This document shows positions 7,901 through 11,698 of a stretch of 11,698 nucleotides of DNA, one piece after another. Within the stretch, counting starts at the first letter, position 1, and each line of letters opens with the position of its first letter. The notes beneath the pieces were generated by a model. The model did no database searches and was not told the DNA's origin. It saw nothing but the letters and a program-made list of their open reading frames with translations. The position numbers and the translations under genes are program-made. This DNA comes from Rhodospirillaceae bacterium. Its GTDB lineage: Bacteria > Pseudomonadota > Alphaproteobacteria > DSM-16000 > Inquilinaceae. The stretch covers positions 1 to 11,698 of the forward strand of contig JAGQRL010000358.1 of NCBI GenBank assembly GCA_020425485.1, given 5' to 3'.

Positions 7901-8089
7901 GGTGACCAGCGCTTCCACCCGGTCCGCACTGGCGCCGGGAAAGGGCGTGAGGATGGTGGCGAAGCGGTTGGTGATGGAGGGGTCTTCCTGGCGGCCGATC
8001 TCCGTCAGGCTGGCCAGCCCGGCGACCAGAACGGCACCCAGCGTCAGCACCACCAGGCGCGGCTGGCGGAAATAGAGCGGACCGAGCAT
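4964..8089 (-). CDS. RND efflux pump inner-membrane permease (AcrB/HAE1 superfamily)
   Basis: At 1041 residues this is full length for the AcrB superfamily. It has TM1 (about 11-28), a first periplasmic loop from about 30 to 335, a six-helix block (about 340-545), a second periplasmic loop (about 550-865) and a final helix block (about 868-1022). Recognisable motifs are FPGASADRVEALVTVPIEDEL (50-70), GLLVDNAIVMTD (399-410) in TM4 and TTVTTFCGFMPLML in TM11. It would trimerise in the inner membrane and export substrates by proton motive force with the adaptor encoded just upstream. The AcrB Asp-Asp pair is Asp403-Asn404 here, and the TM10 lysine is missing (GVAINAAI, 931-938), so it belongs to a divergent branch whose proton path differs. 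ATG 8089 has AGGAG 9 bases upstream. It lies 47 bp from the adaptor stop; no outer-membrane factor gene is in the window. Substrate unknown. Confidence 0.95.
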   Translation of the reverse strand: MLGPLYFRQPRLVVLTLGAVLVAGLASLTEIGRQEDPSITNRFATILTPFPGASADRVEALVTVPIEDELRAIAEVDTVTSTSRTDLSAITVELNETVADPSPVFSEIRDALDDAALTFPAGVGEPEFDDTRGPPAYTMLVGLTWQADGPANRAILDRLSEELENRLRAVPNTELVNRFGAPDEEILAVVDPDVLASLSLTLDQVAAAIDGADAKVSAGQIHGSASDLLIEVSGELDTLDRIRAVPLGEQPDGTLVRLGDIATLSRGVADPPSQLALVGGRDAVVVAARMAADHRVDRWAERARQVVADFRAEAPLGVGVEVMFDQSVYTDERLGTLLGNLGTGAALVLVVLFVTLGWRSALVVGTALPVTSLIALATLNFLGIPIHQISVTGLIVALGLLVDNAIVMTDAIRHRLAHGMARLEAVADAGRLLWLPLLASTLTTVLAFMPIALLPGATGEFVGPLALSVIVALVSSYAVAMTVVPALAGRFVGSGEGSGFAGFVRHGLSIRPLTRAFAWSLDLSLAHPRLSILAASVPAVLGFIGMGTLPEQFFPPADRDQFHIQVFLSDDASIAQTRRVVERMQQVIAGEPGVASVDWFLGTSAPPPYYNLVMNQDGAANFAEALVTAASPADAVRLIPLLQARLDAEVPQAQTIVRELLQGAPVDAPVELRLYGPNLEVLRDIGDRLRRVMTEVPLITHVQTDLGGGTPQVRIAADEDAVRLAGLSLVDVAGQLDANLGGRIGGSVLEGTEEIPVRVRAGGADRSTLAGLAALPLALSGGTSNGAVGIPLTAVAELTLAPQRALIARRNGERVNAVVGFVGQGTLPAVALADVRALLDRHPVDLPPGYRLEVGGDAAERDEAVGNLASSLGLIATLTLATIVLTFNSFRLAMVINVVAVLSVGLGLLALTLAGHPFGFVVIIGLLGLIGVAINAAIIILAALREDAAARAGDRVRMRQVVIEATSRHIVSTTVTTFCGFMPLMLAEGGFWPPFAVVVAGGVALTSILSFYLVPASFRLLVGRPRAAASADRLVGVQSPA

Positions 8090-8136
8090 GGCGGGCTACT
8101 CCTGTCTTTCGCTACCTCGGCTCCGGCCCGCTCCCC

Positions 8137-9333
8137 CTAGCGGTTGGCGGCGATCTGCGGACCGAGTGCGGCATCGGCCGGGCTGAGGCGGACGAGCTGG
8201 CCGGCAACCAGCCGATGGGTGCCGTCTGCCACGATGGTGGCGGTGGCGGGCAGGGTGCCGCGCACGAACACCCGGTCGGTTTCCGGGTGCACCACCTCCA
8301 CCGCGGCGGCGCGCACCTCGAACACCGGATAGCCGGGGGCGGGGAGGCCGCGGTCGGTCGGGTCGACGGGGGTGAGCACATACACGGTCCACAGCCCGCG
8401 CGTGCCTTCCACCAGGGCGGTCAGCGGCACCCAGTGGCCGGCCCCCTCCACCGGGTCTTCGATTTGCAGCAGCGCCAGGTCGCCCGAGGGCGCGTCCACG
8501 GCATCGTCGACGGCCAGCACCACGGTGACGGTGCGGGTGTCCATGGCGAGGTCGGGCAGGATGGCGGCGATGCGGGCAGTGTGCGGGGCGCCGTCGATCA
8601 CCACGGTCTGCCGGTCGCCGAGGCCGAGCCGGGCGGCGATGCCGGCGGGCACGCCCACCCGCACTTCCGGAGAGGCGGTTTCCACCAGGCGCACGATGGG
8701 CCGGCCGGCGTCCACCACCGCACCCTCATCCACCGCGCGGCCGGTGACCACGCCGGCGAACGGGGCCAGCAGGCGCGACTGGTCCAGCCGCACCTGATTG
8801 GCGTCCAGGGCGGCGTCCACGGCGTCGCGCTCGGCCGCCAGGGCGGATTGCTGGAAGCGGGCATCGTCCAGCGCCTGCTGGGAGGTGTGGCCCTGGGCGG
8901 CGAGGCTGGCCTGGCGGGCGGCGGTGCGTTCGGCGAGCGCCAGGTTGGCGGCGATCTCCGCCCGCTGGGCGGCAAGCTGTGCGCGTTCCGCCTCCAGCTC
9001 GCGCTGACCCAGGACGGCCAGCACGTCGCCTGCGGCCACCCGGGCGCCGTCGTCCACCAGCACCGTTTGCACCAGGCCGCCGTGCTCGAATGCCAGATCG
9101 GAGATGCGGCGGGCGACGACGCGGCCGGTGAAGCTGCGGGTCACCGTATAGCCCTCGGTGCGGGAAACCTGCTCGGCATCCACCGGCAGATAGGAGGCCT
9201 CGGCCGTCGCCTCCTCGCCCGAGCCGGACAGCAGGATGGCGTGGGCGGCGAGCGCACCGAGACCGAGGATGAACACGGCGGCGAAACCGGCGATCGCGGC
9301 CCGCCTGAGGCGTCGGGGGAGAGACGATGCCAT
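8137..9333 (-). CDS. RND efflux periplasmic adaptor (membrane fusion protein)
   Basis: The 398-residue protein carries an N-terminal membrane helix (about 12-34) with no lipobox cysteine, so it is anchored by the helix or exported. The two halves of a lipoyl-like domain are visible: GLVQTVLVDDGARVAAGDVLAVL (86-108 in outline) and LLAPFAGVVTGRAVDEGAVVDAG (188-210). They flank an alpha-helical hairpin (about 112-186) with AQGHTSQQALDDAR. A beta-barrel (about 220-290) and membrane-proximal domain (about 300-385, GLWTVYVL) follow. This is the AcrA/HlyD-type linker between the RND permease and an outer-membrane channel. The start is ATG 9333: GGAGG at 9343-9339 lies 5 bases upstream, while the earlier in-frame ATG 9384 would lie upstream of the predicted transcription start. 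It is probably transcribed with the permease (47-bp gap) from the TetR-controlled promoter at 9370-9397. Confidence 0.94.
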   Translation of the reverse strand: MASSLPRRLRRAAIAGFAAVFILGLGALAAHAILLSGSGEEATAEASYLPVDAEQVSRTEGYTVTRSFTGRVVARRISDLAFEHGGLVQTVLVDDGARVAAGDVLAVLGQRELEAERAQLAAQRAEIAANLALAERTAARQASLAAQGHTSQQALDDARFQQSALAAERDAVDAALDANQVRLDQSRLLAPFAGVVTGRAVDEGAVVDAGRPIVRLVETASPEVRVGVPAGIAARLGLGDRQTVVIDGAPHTARIAAILPDLAMDTRTVTVVLAVDDAVDAPSGDLALLQIEDPVEGAGHWVPLTALVEGTRGLWTVYVLTPVDPTDRGLPAPGYPVFEVRAAAVEVVHPETDRVFVRGTLPATATIVADGTHRLVAGQLVRLSPADAALGPQIAANR

Positions 9334-9369
9334 CGCTGCCTCCATCCGTGCGGCTGCCCCGTCCGCACC

Positions 9370-9397
9370 ATGATAGGTGATCACTGAAGATCGTCAA
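9370..9397 (-). promoter_or_regulatory. Sigma-70-like promoter of the RND adaptor-permease operon
   Basis: On the minus strand TTGACG (9397-9392) and TATCAT (9375-9370) are separated by 16 bases, each matching the sigma-70 consensus at 5 of 6 positions. Transcription would start near 9363, giving a leader of about 30 bases before the adaptor ATG at 9333. The -35 hexamer sits in the spacer of the inverted repeat at 9378-9413, and one repeat arm fills most of the -35/-10 gap. That is a layout suited to repression. Confidence 0.7.
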
Positions 9398-9413
9398 TAT
9401 TCTTCAGTGATCA
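9378..9413. promoter_or_regulatory. Probable TetR operator: perfect 13-bp inverted repeat, 10-bp spacer
   Basis: TGATCACTGAAGA (9378-9390) and TCTTCAGTGATCA (9401-9413) are exact reverse complements separated by TCGTCAATAT. The repeat covers the -35 box and the -35/-10 spacer of the adaptor promoter and lies 82 bp from the end of the tetR gene. Each arm also contains a near-palindrome of the form TTCAnTGA, centred at 9384 and 9407 (23 bp apart). The site could therefore hold two TetR dimers side by side. Binding by the neighbouring TetR protein is inference from position and from the related site at 10154-10189. Confidence 0.75.
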
Positions 9414-9494
9414 TAGACGGCATGGCCGACCCGCACAGTGACCCGCATCACAGGGCGGGGGAGAGGGCCGGCGCAGACTGAAAGGGAGAGGGCG

Positions 9495-10127
9495 CTACAC
9501 GGGGCGGCGGCGGTCCCGCGGCTTCAGGCCGGTCAGCAGCAGGTCCACCAGTGCTTCCACCTCATGGGCCAGATCGTCGTCGACGCAGGACGCGATCATC
9601 ATCGGGTGGATGAACTTCACCATGGCGGTGCGGATCAGCCGGGCGGTGGCGGGAAGATCGGCCACCTGGAATTCCCCCGTCGCCACGCCATCGGCCAGGA
9701 TGGCTTCGGCAGTGGCGTCGTAGCGCTCGATATGGCGCTGCACCACCGGCCAGTGCTCGTTGATCACCAGGGCGCACAGCTCGTGCACCTTGCGCTCGTG
9801 GATGAACTGGGCGCGGGCATCGCGGTGGGCGGCGAGCGCAAAGCGGTGCAGCCGTTCCTCCGCCGTGCCCGGCCGGGCGGCCACCCGCGCCAGATCCTCG
9901 TCCAGGCGCGACAGCCAGCGGTCGGCGATCTGGGAGACGATGTCGGCCTTGTTGTGGAAGAACCGATAGATGTTGGCCGGCGACATGTCGGTGGCCTTGG
10001 CAATGTCGCCCACCGTCGTCTTCTCATAGCCGAGCGTGCGGAACAGGTGCTCGGCGGCATCGAGGATGCGGCTGCTTGTGTCGTCGGCACCCTCGCGCGG
10101 GGCGGGGGCAGGGCCGGTCAGTGCCAT
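9495..10127 (-). CDS. TetR/AcrR family transcriptional regulator of the efflux locus
   Basis: The 210-residue protein is of normal TetR length. Its N-terminal domain reads SSRILDAAEHLFRTLGYEKT, then the helix-turn-helix TVGDIAKATDMSPANIYRFF (38-57) and HNKADIVSQIADRWL, a textbook TetR DNA-binding domain. The C-terminal half (about 75-200) is the helical ligand and dimer domain; it contains Cys118 and Cys181. TetR proteins of this kind usually repress a neighbouring pump until a small ligand binds. The gene lies directly upstream of the RND adaptor and permease on the same strand. Operator-like repeats occur both at the pump promoter and at its own 5' side. ATG 10127 is chosen to start just before the family domain; no good Shine-Dalgarno lies close, an AGGAGAG being about 30 bases away, so initiation may be weak. 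Confidence 0.93.
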   Translation of the reverse strand: MALTGPAPAPREGADDTSSRILDAAEHLFRTLGYEKTTVGDIAKATDMSPANIYRFFHNKADIVSQIADRWLSRLDEDLARVAARPGTAEERLHRFALAAHRDARAQFIHERKVHELCALVINEHWPVVQRHIERYDATAEAILADGVATGEFQVADLPATARLIRTAMVKFIHPMMIASCVDDDLAHEVEALVDLLLTGLKPRDRRRPV

Positions 10128-10153
10128 GGCGGGGCCGGATCGCGGGTGTGATG

Positions 10154-10189
10154 TCTCTCCTGAAGATTTACGGATTCGTTCAGTGAACG
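10154..10189. promoter_or_regulatory. Degenerate second copy of the TetR operator upstream of tetR
   Basis: CTGAAGA (10160-10166), a 10-base spacer and TTCAGTGA (10179-10186) repeat the arrangement of the pump operator. The distance from CTGAA to TTCAG is 19 bases in both. Over the 13-bp arms, 8 and 9 positions match. The right arm is itself a perfect 13-bp dyad, CGTTCA-G-TGAACG (10177-10189). The site lies between tetR (start 10127) and the divergent DUF454 gene (start 10296), so it could serve autoregulation, control of the DUF454 gene, or both. Confidence 0.6.
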
Positions 10190-10295
10190 CAAGCCCGCGC
10201 CCCGGCGCTGGCGATGCATGGCGGCCCGGTCCCGTGCTGCGGGTTGATCCCGCGGGCCATCGGTCCATGCTGGTTTGGTTCGCCAGGGGAGACCC

Positions 10296-10757
10296 ATGTC
10301 CGCCGATCCCGAGCAACCCGCCCCAGCACCGGCCGATGGTGCCCCGGCCGAGTCTGCCGCCGAAGGCCACGCCGGCATCGTGCCGCGCTGGGTCTACCGC
10401 GTCATCGGCTGGACCTGCGTGGGTTTGGGCTGTGTGGGAACGGTGCTGCCGCTGCTGCCGACCACGCCCTTCCTGCTGATCGCCGTATGGGCGTTTGCCC
10501 GCTCATCGCCCCGCTGGGCCGATTGGCTGCGCCGCCACCGCGCCTTCGGCCCGCTGCTGCGGGACTGGGAGGACGGCCAGCGCATTCCGCTATGGGCAAA
10601 GATCTTCAGCAGTACCGTCATGGCGGCAAGCCTGGCCTGGATGACGGCGCGGGCGGACATGCATTGGGCGTTGCTGGGGTTCACCGCGCTGCTGATGTCC
10701 GCCGGGGCCGGCTATGTCTGGTCCAAGCCGTCGCGCCGGCCGGCGGAGCCGGGATAG
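10296..10757 (+). CDS. DUF454 family inner-membrane protein (YbaN-like)
   Basis: The 153-residue protein has a Pro/Ala-rich N-terminal tail (1-29), then hydrophobic helices at about 33-50, 56-68, 104-118 and 123-142. The DUF454 signature is clear: GTVLPLLPTTPFLLIAVWAFARSSPRW in outline (48-74), HRAFGPLLRDW (81-91) and IPLWAK (97-102). E. coli YbaN is the best-known member; the family sits in the inner membrane and has no established biochemical role. ATG 10296 has AGGGGAG at 10285-10291, spaced 4 bases, and is preferred over an upstream in-frame GTG at 10275. The gene diverges from tetR across a 168-bp gap that holds the second operator-like repeat, so TetR control is possible. Its last 46 bp overlap the end of the small membrane protein gene on the other strand. 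Confidence 0.92.
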   Translation: MSADPEQPAPAPADGAPAESAAEGHAGIVPRWVYRVIGWTCVGLGCVGTVLPLLPTTPFLLIAVWAFARSSPRWADWLRRHRAFGPLLRDWEDGQRIPLWAKIFSSTVMAASLAWMTARADMHWALLGFTALLMSAGAGYVWSKPSRRPAEPG

Positions 10758-10924
10758 CGCGCCCGGCGGGTTACAAGCAGGCCGGCTGCCAAGCCGATCA
10801 CCACCCCGACCGCAGCCGTGCTGCCGGACCCGCTCCAGCCAAGCAGGGTCGACACCACGCCATAGGTGAGGCCGGCACAGAACCCGACGATCAACAGGAT
10901 GATGATGATCCTCGTCCAGCTCAT
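10712..10924 (-). CDS. Small two-helix membrane protein, hypothetical
   Basis: Seventy residues with two hydrophobic segments, about 5-28 (RIIIILLIVGFCAGLTYGVV) and 36-52 (TAAVGVVIGLAAGLLVT), joined by a Gly/Ser turn. A basic RR follows the second helix. Both termini are probably cytoplasmic, forming a helical hairpin in the inner membrane. The ATG at 10924 follows an A/G-rich AGGGGGG about 5 bases upstream. The last 15 codons lie antisense to the end of the DUF454 gene, so the tail after residue 55 may be poorly constrained. I do not recognise a family. The coherent membrane pattern, start signal and position between genes support it being real, but it is short. Confidence 0.6.
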   Translation of the reverse strand: MSWTRIIIILLIVGFCAGLTYGVVSTLLGWSGSGSTAAVGVVIGLAAGLLVTRRARYPGSAGRRDGLDQT

Positions 10925-11057
10925 GGACGCCCCCCCTACAGCCTGAAACGGCAGCCCTCACCTCTGCTGAGGCAAGATTTGATCCCAAACCATGGCCAAA
11001 TTGCAGGTCGCTGCGATGGGCGCCGGCTGGTGCGCCAGCGGCCGCAGCCCGCGCCGG
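10925..11057. other. Intergenic gap with a bulged hairpin, no clear signal
   Basis: This 133-bp gap follows the GRAM-like gene on the minus strand. At 11022-11042 the arms GCC-G-GCTGG and CCAGC-GGC pair with one bulged base around TGCG, 16 bases past that gene's stop. There is no T-tract on the minus side, so termination here is only a possibility. No convincing promoter for the small membrane protein gene was found. Confidence 0.3.
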
Positions 11058-11666
11058 TCAGCGCAGCGACGGCTGAACCCGCACCAACGCGCCTTCGATC
11101 CCGGCGAGCCACTGACGATAGCCCGATGCGGAGAACTTCTCCCGGGTGCCGTCGCGCAGGGTCACGGTGAAGGCGTTGGGCATGCCCATGACACTGGAGG
11201 GCTCGACCGCGGCAACCTGGGCCAGGGCCAGGCGGAGCGGCGGATCTTCGGGCCGCTCGCCGGCCGCGTCGTTCCAGCTCACACTTGGTCCACGCACGCG
11301 CAGCTTGCCCTTGTGGGAGCGGAAGTAGAGCGCCTTGTCCGACAGGTAGAGCCAGCCGCCCTGGCCACCGATGGTGGCATAGCGGTTGGCGGCACCTTCG
11401 AAGATCAGCGTCTCGTCGGTGAGAACCGGGCGATATTTGGCCGTGCGGCTGGTGACGCCGCGGATGACGGCATAGATCATCAGGCCGAACAGCAGGGTAC
11501 CGCCCGCACCCAGGGCGGCTGCTTCTTCCACCGCGGCGAAGATCAAGCAGTAGGCGCCGAGCGCCACGCCGAAGATCACCCCGGCCAGGGCGGCGGCCGC
11601 CTGCGGGCGCAGGCCGGTGGGGGTGGCGGGACGGGGCTGCGGCGCTGGGTCTTGCGGTGACGGCAT
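11058..11666 (-). CDS. Membrane protein with GRAM/PH-like C-terminal domain
   Basis: The 202-residue protein begins with a Pro-rich tail (1-22), two membrane helices (about 24-46 and 53-71), then a soluble region (about 80-198). The soluble part reads like a GRAM/bacterial PH fold: LIFEGAANRYATIGGQGGWLYLSDKALYFRSHKG (87-120 in outline), LALAQVAAVEPSSVMGMPNAFTVTLRDGTREKFSAS, and a closing YRQWLAGIEGAL helix. GRAM and PH-like domains often sit at membranes and bind lipid or protein; the ligand is unknown here. The soluble domain is probably cytoplasmic. ATG 11666 has GGAG 5 bases upstream. Its upstream neighbour is outside the window. Domain assignment rests on strand/helix pattern and the WLYLSDKALYF motif, so it is probable rather than certain. 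Confidence 0.8.
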   Translation of the reverse strand: MPSPQDPAPQPRPATPTGLRPQAAAALAGVIFGVALGAYCLIFAAVEEAAALGAGGTLLFGLMIYAVIRGVTSRTAKYRPVLTDETLIFEGAANRYATIGGQGGWLYLSDKALYFRSHKGKLRVRGPSVSWNDAAGERPEDPPLRLALAQVAAVEPSSVMGMPNAFTVTLRDGTREKFSASGYRQWLAGIEGALVRVQPSLR

Positions 11667-11698
11667 GACGGCTCCGGGCGCGGCGACGGGGCGGGCCC

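Noticed and set aside
4892..8140. Open plus-strand frame of 1082 codons opposite the RND permease
   Set aside because: It mirrors the permease, is rich in Gln, His, Arg and Gly with no domain pattern, and is the usual open antisense frame of GC-rich genes.
9334..9384. Earlier start (ATG 9384) for the adaptor
   Set aside because: It lies inside the operator and upstream of the predicted transcription start; ATG 9333 has GGAGG at 5 bases.
8215..9387. 390-codon plus-strand frame opposite the RND adaptor
   Set aside because: It is the antisense of a well-recognised adaptor gene, and its composition (Gly, His, Gln) is that of a shadow.
10128..10295. Clear sigma-70 promoters for tetR and the DUF454 gene
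   Set aside because: Candidates such as TTGCGT-N16-TAAATC on the minus strand match the -10 consensus at only 3 of 6 positions, so no promoter is annotated.
1..11698. CRISPR arrays, tRNA/rRNA genes, insertion sequences, toxin-antitoxin or defence genes
   Set aside because: I found no regularly spaced direct repeats, no cloverleaf-like segments, no transposase motifs and no small toxin-like pairs on reading both strands.

Overview
The window is GC-rich DNA with dense bacterial coding and long spurious antisense reading frames. Codon use and protein families point to an alphaproteobacterium, probably of the Rhodospirillales type. The cues are a FliL-like protein of alphaproteobacterial style, a molybdopterin-binding/MocA fusion and a TetR-controlled two-gene RND pump. 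This placement is inference; there is no rRNA or other marker here. I see no tRNA, rRNA, CRISPR array, insertion sequence or prophage gene.

Layout. 1-343 (-) is the N-terminal part of a MATE exporter cut by the window edge. It diverges from a membrane-anchored alpha/beta hydrolase (448-1266, +), which is followed by a short FliL-like secreted or anchored protein (1360-1761, +). Convergent with these is a probable minus-strand operon: a membrane-anchored coiled-coil protein (3899-4822), a fused molybdopterin-binding/MocA-type nucleotidyltransferase (2196-3854) and a SufU/IscU-like Fe-S scaffold (1768-2199). The last two overlap by ATGA.

Upstream, also on the minus strand, is a drug-efflux locus: TetR regulator (9495-10127), RND periplasmic adaptor (8137-9333) and RND inner-membrane permease (4964-8089). 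No outer-membrane channel gene is present. The adaptor promoter carries a perfect 13-bp inverted repeat with a 10-bp spacer, lying over a TTGACG/TATCAT promoter. A degenerate copy with the same geometry lies between tetR and the divergent DUF454 gene (10296-10757, +). The simplest reading is that the TetR protein represses the pump and itself, and perhaps the DUF454 gene.

The right end holds a 70-residue two-helix membrane protein (10712-10924, -), whose 3' end overlaps that of the DUF454 gene, and a membrane protein with a GRAM/PH-like C-terminal domain (11058-11666, -).

No clearly new multi-gene system is evident. The most informative signals are the paired operators, the RND permease lacking the usual Asp-Asp/Lys proton relay, the coupled Moco/Fe-S gene pair, and a FliL-like protein with no flagellar neighbours.
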